Of a stretch of 51,361 nucleotides of DNA, positions 16,038 through 24,933 are shown in pieces. Position numbers and translations under genes: made by a program. Each line of letters begins with the position of its first letter. Positions within the stretch are counted from its first letter, which is position 1. The notes under the pieces are model-generated. The model was given only the letters and a program-made list of their open reading frames with translations, had not been told where the DNA came from and did not search any database. Source of the DNA: Streptomyces sp. WZ.A104 (GTDB taxonomy: Bacteria; Actinomycetota; Actinomycetes; Streptomycetales; Streptomycetaceae); the NCBI RefSeq assembly GCF_002382885.1, contig NZ_NWVL01000059.1, forward strand, positions 1-51,361, written 5' to 3'.

Positions 16038-17630
16038 ATGCCCAACCCGCCGCAGCCCTGGTACACCCCGGGCCAGCCGCAGCAGCCCGTTCCAGGCAAC
16101 CCGTACGCCGCGGAGGGCGGCGAGCCTCAGGGGTACGGGCCGCCGCCCGGACCTGGTTACGGGCCGCCGCCGGGGCCGCCGCCGCGCCGGGGGCGCTTCG
16201 GCCGGGCGCCGGTCGTCGCCGCGGTCGTCGCACTGGTGCTCGTGGTCGTGGCGGGAGGGGTGTACGCCGTCACCGACTGGGGACGGGACGCGCCCGCGAA
16301 GCCCGTGGCGAAGGAGTCTCCCAGGCCCTCCGGGGAGGCGTCCCCGTCCCGTACGCCCGCGGCCCGTGCCCCGGAGCCGCGGCGGATCCCGACGACGGAT
16401 GAGATCAACGCCTCGCGGAAGCCGGCGGACGCGACGGCGTGGATCGTCGACGACAAGACCGACCTGCCCAACGGGATCCACCGGCTCCACGACCTGTGGG
16501 TCGTCGGCGACACCGTCGTCCAGGCCCTGCACCGCAAGGTCGCGGCCTACCGGCTCTCGGACGGTGCCGAGGTCTGGAGCCTGCCGTTGCCCGCGGCCGT
16601 CTGCGAGACCCCGGCCAACCCCACGCCCGACGGCAGGGTCGTGCTGTTCTACCGCGAGAGCGCCCAGGCCGCGCGGTCGAACCGGTGCAATCAGATGCTG
16701 TCGCTCGACCTGAGGACCGGCAAGCAGGGCTGGCACAAGGTGCTCGGCGATGCCGGTGACCAGGGCTCCACACTGATCGTGCACAGCGCCATCAGCGGTG
16801 ACACCCTCGCGATCGCCTGGGGCATACGGGCAGCCGCCTTCCGGGTCGACGACGGGACCAAGCTCTACGACATCCCCCGGGAGAACCCGGGGCAGTGCTA
16901 CCCCGACGACGTGGCGGGCGGAACGCGGCTCCTGGTGAGTTCCCTCTGCGCGCTCTCCGCCGGGCGGAGCAAGAGCTACAGCCAGCTCCGCGAGATCGAC
17001 CCGCGCTCCGGCAAGGTCCTGTGGCGCCACCGGACCAAGGCCGGCTGGAAGTTCGGCAGCCTGATCTCCGTCGACCCGGTCGTCTTCACCACCGAGAACG
17101 CCGAGGACATCATCAAGGACTGGCGGGTCCTGGTCCTGGGGTCCAAGGGGAAGCTCCGTACCACCATCGATCCGCGGGAGAAGGGCTTCGAGCAGTGCGC
17201 CGGAGACGGTTCCGGTGGCGACATCCAGCCCTGCCGCGGCAGCACGGTCGGCAAGGGCCTCGTCATGCTGGGCGGTACCGACCGGGTCGGTACGTACGAC
17301 CTGGACACCGGGAAGTTCCTCTGGGGGGTCAAGTCCGAGCAGGTCCGCAAGCTGTACCCGCTGCGCGCGGAGAGCGACAAGGAGATCCTCGTCTACGAGT
17401 CCGCCACATCGACCCTCCCGGGCCGGACCTTCCTGCTGGGCCCGGGCGGTGCGGGCACGGAGAAGACGGTCCTGCAACACCCGGCGGCCGCCGCCCCGTT
17501 CGAGTTCGAGATGTTCGGCGGGCGACTGGCCTACGTCGACGGCCGACTCATCGTCACCCATGTGGTCGTGACCGGGAACGACGCCCGGCCCGAGGCCCGC
17601 ATGCTGTCGTTCGCCCCCGCGCCGTCCTGA
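16038..17630 (+). CDS. Membrane-anchored PQQ-type beta-propeller protein
   Basis: This 530-aa protein has a Pro/Gly-rich cytoplasmic tail (PPPGPGYGPPPGPPP), one membrane helix at about residues 56-80 (APVVAAVVALVLVVVAGGVY), a short linker, then an extracytoplasmic domain with repeated blades. Typical blade motifs are AYRLSDGAEVWSLPL, SLDLRTGKQGW, EIDPRSGKVLWRH and TYDLDTGKFLWGV. Several cysteines in the outer domain could form disulfides. The function is unknown; such proteins often act as envelope scaffolds or sensors rather than as quinone enzymes. The ATG at 16038 is preceded by AGGGGGAGA, so the eight codons that extend the frame upstream are rejected. Confidence 0.88.
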   Translation: MPNPPQPWYTPGQPQQPVPGNPYAAEGGEPQGYGPPPGPGYGPPPGPPPRRGRFGRAPVVAAVVALVLVVVAGGVYAVTDWGRDAPAKPVAKESPRPSGEASPSRTPAARAPEPRRIPTTDEINASRKPADATAWIVDDKTDLPNGIHRLHDLWVVGDTVVQALHRKVAAYRLSDGAEVWSLPLPAAVCETPANPTPDGRVVLFYRESAQAARSNRCNQMLSLDLRTGKQGWHKVLGDAGDQGSTLIVHSAISGDTLAIAWGIRAAAFRVDDGTKLYDIPRENPGQCYPDDVAGGTRLLVSSLCALSAGRSKSYSQLREIDPRSGKVLWRHRTKAGWKFGSLISVDPVVFTTENAEDIIKDWRVLVLGSKGKLRTTIDPREKGFEQCAGDGSGGDIQPCRGSTVGKGLVMLGGTDRVGTYDLDTGKFLWGVKSEQVRKLYPLRAESDKEILVYESATSTLPGRTFLLGPGGAGTEKTVLQHPAAAAPFEFEMFGGRLAYVDGRLIVTHVVVTGNDARPEARMLSFAPAPS

Positions 17631-17664
17631 CCGGGACCGGAGGGCCCTGACGGGTCATGAGGGT

Positions 17665-17702
17665 CCGCCCCCGCCGGGCCGTAGTGGCCAGGCCGGGGGC
17701 GG
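17665..17702 (+). terminator. Stem-loop after the beta-propeller gene
   Basis: The outer stem CCGCCCCCG (17665-17673) pairs with CGGGGGCGG (17694-17702). A smaller GGCC/GGCC pairing lies inside the loop. It lies 35 bp after the stop codon. Confidence 0.6.
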
Positions 17703-17800
17703 TTCAGGGATCTGCCCCATGCCGGGCGGGCGATCCCCCGGGACGCTGCCGCAGCGGGCGGGTGAGCCGCCGGAACACTCGGGGCACTAACGTGCCGCGT

Positions 17801-18574
17801 ATGACGACTGCACTGATCACGGGCGCGACGGCGGGTATCGGGGCTGCGTTCGCGCGGCGGCTCGCGGCCCAGGGGCACAACCTGGTGCTGGTGGCGCGGG
17901 ACACCGCACGGCTGCGCGAGCAGGCCACCGAACTGCACGACCGGCACGGCATCGAGGCCGAGGTGCTGGCCGCCGACCTCTCCACGGACGGCGGGATCGA
18001 GACGGTCGAGAAGCGGCTCGCGGACCGCAGGCACCCGGTCGACCTGCTGGTCAACAACGCCGGGTTCGGCAACAAGGGACGCTTCCTGGAGGTGTCCATG
18101 GCCGATGAGCTGACGATGCTGAAGGTCCACTGCGAGGCGGTGCTGCGGCTCACCTCGGCCGCCGTCGCGGGCATGAAGGAGCGCGGCCGGGGCGGCGTGA
18201 TCAACGTGGCGTCCGTCGCGGCGTTCGTGCCGCGCGGTACGTACGGGGCGTCCAAGGCCTGGGTCGTGCAGTTCACCCAGGGCGCGGCGCGGGACCTGGG
18301 CGGGTCGGGGGTGCGGCTGATGGCGCTGTGCCCCGGGTTCGTCCGGACGGAGTTCCACGAGCGGGCCGGGATGGGCACGGACAACATCCCGGGCTGGATG
18401 TGGCTGGACGCGGACAAGCTGGTGGCGGCGGCGCTGGCGGATCTGGCGCGGGGCAAGTCGGTGTCGGTCCCGGACCCGCGCTACAAGGCGCTGATGGGGC
18501 TGGTGAAGGTGGCGCCGCGCGGTCTGCTGGGCGGGGTGACGTCGCGGACGGGCCGCAAGTACGGCCCGCGGTAG
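17801..18574 (+). CDS. Short-chain dehydrogenase/reductase
   Basis: This 257-aa classical SDR has the NAD(P)-binding TGATAGIG at 7-14, the NNAG motif near residue 85 (LLVNNAGFGNKG), and the catalytic Ser and YxxxK in VASVAAFVPRGTYGASK. The substrate cannot be told from sequence. The ATG at 17801 is chosen by family alignment. There is no clear ribosome site; instead a CACTAACGT-like -10 lies 5-13 bp before the ATG, so a leaderless transcript is possible. Longer in-frame starts upstream overlap the terminator and are rejected. Confidence 0.9.
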   Translation: MTTALITGATAGIGAAFARRLAAQGHNLVLVARDTARLREQATELHDRHGIEAEVLAADLSTDGGIETVEKRLADRRHPVDLLVNNAGFGNKGRFLEVSMADELTMLKVHCEAVLRLTSAAVAGMKERGRGGVINVASVAAFVPRGTYGASKAWVVQFTQGAARDLGGSGVRLMALCPGFVRTEFHERAGMGTDNIPGWMWLDADKLVAAALADLARGKSVSVPDPRYKALMGLVKVAPRGLLGGVTSRTGRKYGPR

Positions 18575-18591
18575 TTCCGGTCGGGAATGCA

Positions 18592-18632
18592 CCGAGGCCC
18601 GGTGCCCCCGCGACGGGGGTACCGGGCCTCGG
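18592..18632. terminator. Bidirectional hairpin between SDR gene and groEL1
   Basis: The 19-nt arms 18592-18610 and 18614-18632 pair with a single G-T wobble around a 3-nt loop. It lies between convergent genes. Confidence 0.88.
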
Positions 18633-18667
18633 ACGCGTAGCGGGCTGCCGCGCGTACCGGAGAGGTA

Positions 18668-20293
18668 CTAGTGGGAGTGGCCGTGGCCGCCGTGACCGGC
18701 GTCGGCCTCTTCCTCGGCCGGCTTCTCGACGACGAGGGTCTCGGTCGTGAGCAGCAGCGACGCGATGGACGCGGCGTTCTCCAGGGCGGAGCGGGTGACC
18801 TTGACCGGGTCGATGACGCCGGCCTTGACCAGGTCGCCGTACTCGCCGGTGGCGGCGTTGAAGCCCTGGCCCTTGTCGAGCTCGGCGACCTTGGAGGTGA
18901 TGACGTAACCCTCCAGGCCGGCGTTCTCGGCGATCCAGCGCAGCGGCTCGACGGCGGCGCGGCGGACGACCGCGACACCGGTGGCCTCGTCGCCGGTCTT
19001 GCCGAGGTTGCCCTCCAGGACCTTCACGGCGTGGACGAGGGAGGAGCCACCGCCGGAGACGATGCCCTCCTCGACCGCGGCGCGGGTGGCGGAGATGGCG
19101 TCCTCAAGGCGGTGCTTCTTCTCCTTGAGCTCCACCTCGGTGGCGGCGCCGACGCGGATGACGCACACGCCGCCGGCCAGCTTCGCGAGGCGCTCCTGGA
19201 GCTTCTCGCGGTCCCAGTCGGAGTCCGTGGTCTCGATCTCGGCCTTGATCTGGTTGACACGGCCCTTGACGTCACCGGCGTCGCCGCCGCCGTCGACGAT
19301 GGTCGTGTCGTCCTTGGAGACCGTGACGCGGCGGGCCGTGCCGAGCACGTCCAGACCGGCCTGGTCGAGCTTGAGGCCGACCTCCTCGGCGATGACGGTC
19401 GCACCGGTGAGGGTGGCGATGTCGCCGAGCATGGCCTTGCGGCGGTCGCCGAAGCCCGGGGCCTTCACCGCGACGGCGTTGAAGGTGCCGCGGATCTTGT
19501 TGACGACGAGGGTGGAGAGCGCCTCGCCCTCGACGTCCTCGGCGATGATCAGGAGCGGCTTGGAGCCGCCGGCCTGGATGACCTTCTCCAGGAGCGGCAG
19601 CAGCTCCTGGATGGAGCCGATCTTGCCCTGGTGGATCAGGATGTACGGGTCGTCGAGGACGGCCTCCATACGCTCCTGGTCGGTCACCATGTACGGGGAG
19701 AGGTAGCCCTTGTCGAAGGCCATGCCCTCGGTGAACTCCAGGTCCAGACCGAAGGTGTTGGACTCCTCGACGGTGATGACACCGTCCTTGCCGACCTTGT
19801 CCATCGCGTCCGCGATGAGCTCGCCGACCTGGGTGTCCTGCGCGGAGAGCGCGGCCACGGCGGCGATGTCGGACTTGTCGTCGATCGGGCGGGCGGTCGC
19901 GAGGAGCTCCTCGGACACGGCCTTGACGGCGGCGTCGATGCCCTTCTTCAGGGCGGCCGGGGAGGCGCCCGCGGCGACGTTGCGCAGACCCTCGCGGACG
20001 AGCGCCTGGGCCAGGACGGTCGCGGTGGTGGTGCCGTCACCCGCGACGTCGTTGGTCTTGGTCGCCACCTCCTTGACGAGCTGGGCACCGAGGTTCTCGT
20101 ACGGGTCGTCGAGCTCGACCTCGCGCGCGATGGTGACACCGTCGTTGGTGATGGTGGGAGCGCCGAACTTCTTGTCGATGACGACGTTGCGGCCCTTGGG
20201 GCCGATCGTCACCTTGACCGTGTCGGCAAGCTTGTTGACGCCGCGCTCAAGGGCGCGACGGGCGTCCTCGTCGAACTTCAGAATCTTCGCCAT
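18668..20293 (-). CDS. groL1: Chaperonin GroEL1
   Basis: This is a 541-aa 60-kDa chaperonin subunit. It has the ATP-binding VTIGPKGRNVVIDKK and NDVAGDGTTTATVLAQAL blocks and the conserved C-terminal equatorial domain (VVRRAAVEPLRWIAENAG). The tail is histidine-rich (AGHGGHGHSH) rather than Gly-Gly-Met repeats, which marks the actinobacterial GroEL1 group. Folding requires GroES, encoded just upstream in the same operon with a 98-bp gap. Regulation is by HrcA through the CIRCE sites before groES. The start ATG is preceded by GAGAGGGA. Confidence 0.97.
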   Translation of the reverse strand: MAKILKFDEDARRALERGVNKLADTVKVTIGPKGRNVVIDKKFGAPTITNDGVTIAREVELDDPYENLGAQLVKEVATKTNDVAGDGTTTATVLAQALVREGLRNVAAGASPAALKKGIDAAVKAVSEELLATARPIDDKSDIAAVAALSAQDTQVGELIADAMDKVGKDGVITVEESNTFGLDLEFTEGMAFDKGYLSPYMVTDQERMEAVLDDPYILIHQGKIGSIQELLPLLEKVIQAGGSKPLLIIAEDVEGEALSTLVVNKIRGTFNAVAVKAPGFGDRRKAMLGDIATLTGATVIAEEVGLKLDQAGLDVLGTARRVTVSKDDTTIVDGGGDAGDVKGRVNQIKAEIETTDSDWDREKLQERLAKLAGGVCVIRVGAATEVELKEKKHRLEDAISATRAAVEEGIVSGGGSSLVHAVKVLEGNLGKTGDEATGVAVVRRAAVEPLRWIAENAGLEGYVITSKVAELDKGQGFNAATGEYGDLVKAGVIDPVKVTRSALENAASIASLLLTTETLVVEKPAEEEADAGHGGHGHSH

Positions 20294-20391
20294 GGGCTGT
20301 ACTTCCCTCTCGAACGAACTGCGCCCCTCGCCACCCGGCTAGTTATTTCGCAGGGGGCCAGGGGCGCAGAACACAAGCAAACGTGGGTGAA

Positions 20392-20700
20392 TTACTTCTC
20401 GACGATCGCGAGAACGTCGCGGGCCGAGAGGACGAGGTACTCCTCGCCGTTGTACTTCACCTCGGTGCCGCCGTACTTGCTGTACAGGACGACGTCGCCG
20501 GTCTTGACGTCGAGCGGAAGACGCTCGCCGTTCTCGAAGCGGCCCGGGCCCACGGCGAGGACGACGCCCTCCTGGGGCTTCTCCTTCGCGGTGTCCGGAA
20601 TGACCAGGCCGGAAGCCGTGGTCTGCTCGGCGTCGAGCGGCTGGACCACAATGCGGTCCTCAAGCGGCTTGATCGCAACCTTGGAGCTGGTGGTCGACAC
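20392..20700 (-). CDS. groS: Co-chaperonin GroES
   Basis: This 102-aa GroES forms the heptameric lid of GroEL. It has the KPLEDRIVVQPLDAEQTT start, a mobile-loop region (ASGLVIPDTAKEKPQEG), and the VVLYSKYGGTEVKYNGEEY block. The GTG start at 20700 lies 8 nt after GGGGGAGA. It is the first gene of groES-groEL1. The CIRCE elements and a vegetative-type promoter lie 110-185 bp upstream. Confidence 0.97.
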   Translation of the reverse strand: MSTTSSKVAIKPLEDRIVVQPLDAEQTTASGLVIPDTAKEKPQEGVVLAVGPGRFENGERLPLDVKTGDVVLYSKYGGTEVKYNGEEYLVLSARDVLAIVEK

Positions 20701-20809
20701 GATCCGGTCTCCCCCTTCGGAGATCTCACGGGGTTTAACAGTCTGTGGGTGGCGACCAGACCGATCCGTCGTCGCGGGTGCCGGACCTGCCCTGTCGCAC
20801 AGTGTGGTG

Positions 20810-20836
20810 CTGGCACTCTCCCGGGGGGAGTGCCAG
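20810..20836 (-). promoter_or_regulatory. CIRCE element 1 (HrcA operator)
   Basis: CTGGCACTC, 9 nt, GAGTGCCAG: a perfect inverted repeat that matches the HrcA-binding consensus TTAGCACTC-N9-GAGTGCTAA except at its outer bases. It lies closer to groES, just downstream of the predicted -10. Confidence 0.92.
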
Positions 20837-20841
20837 ACCTG

Positions 20842-20871
20842 AGACTATGACCGCGATTAGCACTCGGTCAA
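20842..20871 (-). promoter_or_regulatory. groES promoter
   Basis: On the minus strand, TTGACC (20866-20871) lies inside the spacer of CIRCE 2, and CATAGT (20844-20849, 16-nt spacing) or TAGTCT (20842-20847, 18-nt spacing) could be the -10. The promoter is thus bracketed by the two operators, which fits repression by HrcA. Confidence 0.65.
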
Positions 20872-20883
20872 GCGGAGTGCCAA
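20857..20883 (-). promoter_or_regulatory. CIRCE element 2 (HrcA operator)
   Basis: TTAGCACTC, 9 nt, GAGTGCCAA: one mismatch from the canonical CIRCE. It overlaps the predicted -35 of the groES promoter. Confidence 0.95.
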
Positions 20884-20997
20884 TTCACCACCCTCGCGAG
20901 TCTTGGCCGGAGCTCTGCCCGGTCACCGATCCGGGTCACCGGCCCCGGCCCCTGTCCGGGCAACGCGGGGGCGGGGCTTCGCGTTCCGTACGACGAC

Positions 20998-21031
20998 GAA
21001 TGCGCGCTCAACGGGGGCTGAGCGCGCATTC
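20998..21031 (-). terminator. Hairpin after the deacetylase gene
   Basis: Perfect 13-bp arms (GAATGCGCGCTCA / TGAGCGCGCATTC) with an 8-nt loop, 45 bp past the stop of the polysaccharide deacetylase gene. Confidence 0.85.
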
Positions 21032-21076
21032 GGGGCCGTACGCCTTCCGATCCGTACGTCGGCGAGGAGGCACGGG

Positions 21077-21997
21077 TCAGACGTAGTCCTCCAGCTTCGC
21101 CACCGCGTACCCCTTGTCCGTGATGGTCTTCATGACCCGGCGGACCATGTCGGGCATCGAGCCCTTCCAGTCGTCCTTGCCCCGGAAGTGCGTGAGGACG
21201 ATGTCGCCCGGGTGCAGGTCCCGGTCCCACTCGCGCCATTCCATGTGGTCGGGGAAGGCCTCGGCGGCCCACAGGGGCACGGCGGTGATGCCGCAGGACT
21301 TGGCGACGACGAGGGTGTCGCGGTTGTAGTTGCCGTAGGGCGGGCGGAAGAGGGTCGGCCGCTTCCCGTAGTGCTTGAGGATCTTCTCCTGCTGGCCGCA
21401 GATCTCCTTCTTCTGCTCGGCGTACGACAGTCCGGGCAGATAGCGGTGGTTGAGCGTGTGGTTGCTGATGACCACTCCGCGCTTCTGCATCTTCTTGAAG
21501 TAGCCGTAGTCGTCGTTGGTGACGTAGTCACTGATGAACGCGCTGTAGGGGATGTCCAGTTCGGTCATCATCCGCAGCAGGGCGGGGTCCTTCTCCGCGC
21601 CGTCGTCCATCGTCAGGAAGACGATCTTCTCCTTGGTCGGGACCGTGGTGAAGACGGGTGGCAGCCCGGCGTCGTTCCGGACCTCGAACCCCTTGCGGGT
21701 GGTGATGCGCGGCTTCACCTTCGGCGGTTCGGGGGCCGCGAGCGGGGTCTTGGCCAGCCCCCACTTCTTCGCGGCGACGGCGCGTGCGGCCTGTTTCCGC
21801 TTGAGTTCCTCGGCGTACGAGTCCAGGGCACGGGCGGGCCCGGCCTGCGGTGCGGCCTCGCCGGGCCGCCCCCCGGCGGCGGGCTTCGCCGGACTGCCCG
21901 GGGCCCCTGCGCCGCCCCCCTCAGCCGCGCATCCGGAGGCGACGGCGGCGGCCAGCAGGGCCGCCAGCACCATCACGCCCGATCTGAGCCGCTTCAT
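21077..21997 (-). CDS. Lipoprotein polysaccharide deacetylase
   Basis: This 306-aa exported lipoprotein has a signal peptide with lipobox VASGC (Cys23 becomes the lipidated N-terminus). A Pro/Ala linker is followed by a NodB-type domain: motif 1 FLTMDDG (catalytic and metal Asp), motif 2 SNHTLNHR (metal histidines), motif 3 FRPPYGNYN, and a late DIVLTHF. The family is metal-dependent and removes N-acetyl groups from peptidoglycan, chitin or other envelope glycans. The ATG at 21997 gives the cleanest signal peptide; an ATG 33 bp upstream adds 11 charged residues. The ribosome site is weak for both. It is divergent from the methyltransferase gene. Confidence 0.92.
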   Translation of the reverse strand: MKRLRSGVMVLAALLAAAVASGCAAEGGGAGAPGSPAKPAAGGRPGEAAPQAGPARALDSYAEELKRKQAARAVAAKKWGLAKTPLAAPEPPKVKPRITTRKGFEVRNDAGLPPVFTTVPTKEKIVFLTMDDGAEKDPALLRMMTELDIPYSAFISDYVTNDDYGYFKKMQKRGVVISNHTLNHRYLPGLSYAEQKKEICGQQEKILKHYGKRPTLFRPPYGNYNRDTLVVAKSCGITAVPLWAAEAFPDHMEWREWDRDLHPGDIVLTHFRGKDDWKGSMPDMVRRVMKTITDKGYAVAKLEDYV

Positions 21998-22141
21998 GGC
22001 TGATTTTTCTTTTTGTCGTACTAGCTGCATGGCGCCGCATCCTGCCAGCCGCCCGCCCGCGCCCCGCCCCGACACCGCGAGCCGATCCGCCCCGTCCCCC
22101 GGCCGGCCCACAGGGGCCCCGATCGGCGTGCCTGGCCCACA

Positions 22142-23446
22142 ATGGACCGGGTGAACGCAACGACCCCCGCCACCCCGTCCGACGACCCCGCCGGCGCCGC
22201 CTTCGCCGCGCTGCGCACCCCCGAGGGCGAGCAGCTGCTGGCCGAGCTGCGCGACCACGACCCCGCCGACGAGCTGGCCACCGCGACCCGGCTGCGCCGC
22301 ACGCACCCGGCGGAGCTGGTCTCGGCGGCCCTGGGGCAGGCCCGGCTGCGGCAGCGGGCGGTCGCGAAGTTCGGGGCGGCCGACGCGTACCGGATGTACT
22401 TCACGCCCAACGGGGTCGAGCAGGCCACCCGCACCTCGGTCGCCGAGTACCGCGCCGCCCGGTTCGCCGCGCTCGGCGTGCGCGGCGTGGCGGACCTGTG
22501 CTGCGGCATCGGCGGCGACGCCATCGCGCTGGCCCGCGCCGGGATCAGCGTCCTGGCCGTGGACCGCGACCCGCTGACCGCCGAGGTGGCCCGGGCCAAC
22601 GCGGACGCGCTCGGTCTCGCCGCACTGATCGAGGTGCGGTGCGCCGACGTCACGGAGATCGACACCTCCCCGTACGACGCGGTCTTCGTGGACCCGGCGC
22701 GGCGGGGCGCGAGGGGAGGGGCCGCGCGCGGCGCGTCGGGCAGGGGCGGTGGCCGGGCGACGGGCGGGCGCATCTTCGATCCGGAGGCGTACTCGCCGCC
22801 GCTCTCCTGGGCGACGGCCGCCGCGCTGAAGGCCCCCAGGGCGGCGCTGAAGATCGCCCCGGGCATCCCGCACGAGGCGATCGGCCCGGAGGCGGAGGCC
22901 GAGTGGATCTCGGACGCCGGCGATGTGAAGGAGGCGGTGCTCTGGTACGGGGAGGGCTTCGCGCCCGGTTCGTTCCGGGCCACGCTGCTGCCGTCGGGCG
23001 CCACCCTGAGCGCCCCGGCCCCGCTGCCCGCCCCGCCGGTGGGCCCGGTCGGGCGTTACCTGTACGAGCCGGACGGGGCGGTGATCCGGGCCCATCTGGT
23101 CGCCGACATCGTGGAGCGGTGCGACGGGCGGCTGGTGGACGAGACGATCGCGTACGTCACGAGCGATGGTCCGTACTCGTCCCCGTACACCTCCGGGTAC
23201 GAGATCACCGATCAGCTGCCGTTCAACATGAAGAAGCTGAAGGCGCTGCTGCGGGAGCGCGAGGTGGGCGTACTGACCGTCAAGAAGCGCGGCTCGGCGG
23301 TCGAACCGGAGGAGCTGCGCCGCCGGATGAAGCTGAGGGGCCCGAACGCGGCGACGGTGTTCCTGACCCGGGTGGCGGGGGCCCCGACGATGCTGATCGG
23401 CCATCCGCTGGGCTCAGTTGAAACACCGGGCCGCGCGCGGGACTGA
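22142..23446 (+). CDS. Class I SAM-dependent methyltransferase with THUMP-like C-terminal domain
   Basis: This 434-aa protein has an Ala/Arg-rich helical N-terminus, then a Rossmann methyltransferase core with motif I VADLCCGIGGDAIALA (about residues 117-132), the acidic residue of motif II in VLAVDRDP, and VFVDPARRG as the catalytic-loop motif IV. A Gly/Arg-rich insertion (about 197-212) follows motif IV. The C-terminal third resembles the THUMP-like domain (AAVLTVKKRG-type block, here VGVLTVKKRGSAVEPEELRRR). The likely substrate is RNA, but unproven. The start ATG at 22142 has no clear ribosome site, and a GTG nine bases later is an alternative. Confidence 0.83.
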   Translation: MDRVNATTPATPSDDPAGAAFAALRTPEGEQLLAELRDHDPADELATATRLRRTHPAELVSAALGQARLRQRAVAKFGAADAYRMYFTPNGVEQATRTSVAEYRAARFAALGVRGVADLCCGIGGDAIALARAGISVLAVDRDPLTAEVARANADALGLAALIEVRCADVTEIDTSPYDAVFVDPARRGARGGAARGASGRGGGRATGGRIFDPEAYSPPLSWATAAALKAPRAALKIAPGIPHEAIGPEAEAEWISDAGDVKEAVLWYGEGFAPGSFRATLLPSGATLSAPAPLPAPPVGPVGRYLYEPDGAVIRAHLVADIVERCDGRLVDETIAYVTSDGPYSSPYTSGYEITDQLPFNMKKLKALLREREVGVLTVKKRGSAVEPEELRRRMKLRGPNAATVFLTRVAGAPTMLIGHPLGSVETPGRARD

Positions 23447-23507
23447 CATACCGGCGCGCCGCCGGACCGGACCCCCGCGCCCACAGTCGGCCGGACCCCC
23501 GCAGGCC

Positions 23508-24242
23508 TCAGCGGTGGCCGGGGCCGCCGGTCCGGGCGAAGGGCGGCCGCTCCGGCTCGGGCCTTCGTGCCGCGGGCGGCCGTACACCCGCGGCCACGCC
23601 ACCGCCCCCCGTCCCGGTCCCCGTCAGAACGCCCACCACCCAGCGGCGGTGGGCCAGGGCCGTGACCGCGCCGATCAGCGCGGTCAGCCAGGCGACCATG
23701 CCGACGCCCACCACCAGGGCGACCAGCCCGTACGTGTGCCGCCCCGGTTCGGCGCTCGCGGGGGCGATCACGCAGAGGGCCAGCCCGGCCGCGCCCAGGA
23801 CGAACGACAGCAGCAGCCAGGCGAGGCTCGCGCCGGGCCTGCGCAGGTGCCGGTCGCGCTCCGGGTCGCGGTCCAGCGCACCCCAGGCGACGAGCAGCGA
23901 GCGGACCTCGCGGTCCCGGGAGATGCCGAGGCAGACGAAGACGACCGCCGGGATCAGCAGCCCCAGACCGAGGACGAGGGCGACGAGTCCGCCGAAGAAG
24001 GCGCCGATGTCGGCGACGTCGGCGGCCTCCTGGAACATCAGGATGCCGGTGCCCAGAAAGCTCCAGCCGAGCGCGGCGAGCCCGGCCCACATCCACAGCA
24101 GCCCGAGCCGTCCCGGCCCCACGTGCATCTTCACCAGCTCGCCCAGGACCACCGCCCGGTCGGCGAGCATCGCCTCGCGGCCCGGCCAGGACCGGATCTC
24201 GACGGGCGGAGGAGGCGGCGGCAGCGGGGCGCGTCGTGACAT
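23508..24242 (-). CDS. Four-helix membrane protein
   Basis: This 244-aa protein of unknown function has a Pro-rich N-terminus (LPPPPPPVEIRSWPG). Its four membrane segments begin near residues 46 (LGLLWMWAGLAALGWSFLG), 80 (GAFFGGLVALVLGLGLL), 138 (ASLAWLLLSFVLGAAGLAL) and 172 (GLVALVVGVGMVAWLTALI). A Gly/Thr-rich stretch and a basic Pro/Arg tail end the protein. No catalytic motif is seen. It is convergent with the methyltransferase gene. Confidence 0.75.
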   Translation of the reverse strand: MSRRAPLPPPPPPVEIRSWPGREAMLADRAVVLGELVKMHVGPGRLGLLWMWAGLAALGWSFLGTGILMFQEAADVADIGAFFGGLVALVLGLGLLIPAVVFVCLGISRDREVRSLLVAWGALDRDPERDRHLRRPGASLAWLLLSFVLGAAGLALCVIAPASAEPGRHTYGLVALVVGVGMVAWLTALIGAVTALAHRRWVVGVLTGTGTGGGGVAAGVRPPAARRPEPERPPFARTGGPGHR

Positions 24243-24269
24243 GCGCAGAACACTACCGACACCGTCCGC

Positions 24270-24734
24270 TCACGCGTCCCGCAGCGCCTGGATGTCCAGC
24301 TTGCCCATACCGAGCATGGCCTTCATGGTCCGTTCCGCCTTCGCGGGGTCCGGGTCGGCCAGCAGCCTCGGCAGCTCGTTGGGGACGACCTGCCAGGAGA
24401 GGCCGAACTTGTCCTTGAGCCAGCCGCACTGGCTCTCCTCGCCGCCCTCGGAGAGCGCGGCCCAGAACCGGTCCACCTCGGCCTGGTCGGCACAGTCGAC
24501 GGAGAGCGAGATCGCCTCGGTGAACGGGAACTGCGGTCCGCCGTTGAGCCCGATGTAGTCCTGGCCCGCGAGGCGGAACTCGACGGTGAGCACCGAGCCC
24601 GTCTCGCCCGGGGCCTCCTCGCCGTAGTAGGTGATGTCCAGGATGCGGGAGTCACCGCCGAAGATCGCGACGTAGTGCTCGGCCGCCTCCTTCGCCTGGC
24701 CGTCGTACCAGAGGCAGGGGGTGATCTTCTGCAT
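24270..24734 (-). CDS. VOC/PhnB-like protein
   Basis: This is a 154-aa protein of the PhnB / 3-demethylubiquinone methyltransferase-like group of the vicinal-oxygen-chelate superfamily. It opens with ITPCLWYDGQAKEAAEHYVAIFGGD and continues with LNGGPQFPFTEAISLSVDCADQAEVDRFW and CGWLKDKFGLSWQVVP, all standard for the group. Usual VOC metal ligands are not obvious, as in most PhnB-like proteins, and the function is unknown. The ATG at 24734 is chosen because AGGAG lies 6 nt upstream; a longer frame from further upstream is rejected. Confidence 0.87.
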   Translation of the reverse strand: MQKITPCLWYDGQAKEAAEHYVAIFGGDSRILDITYYGEEAPGETGSVLTVEFRLAGQDYIGLNGGPQFPFTEAISLSVDCADQAEVDRFWAALSEGGEESQCGWLKDKFGLSWQVVPNELPRLLADPDPAKAERTMKAMLGMGKLDIQALRDA

Positions 24735-24819
24735 GACGTTCTCCTGGTTTTCCGCCGGTCCGGTCGTTGTGGAAGGTAGACCGCGACCGGCGCGGGAACT
24801 CATCGGACCCGCCGGGACA

Positions 24820-24848
24820 CACCACGAACGCACCACGAACGCACCACG
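24820..24848. repeat. Short tandem repeat, 11-bp unit
   Basis: CACCACGAACG occurs at 24820-24830 and 24831-24841, with a partial third copy to 24848. It is in the non-coding region between two minus-strand genes. Confidence 0.8.
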
Positions 24849-24933
24849 GGCACGCCCCGACCCGCCACTGCCCCTGGTCAGCGCGCCCAGGACGGGAACG
24901 AGCCGCTGACGCTCACCCCGCGCATGCGGAGGG

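Noticed and set aside
18671..20842. 723-codon open frame on the plus strand over groEL-groES
   Set aside because: Antisense of two unmistakable chaperonin genes, and it would also run through the CIRCE region.
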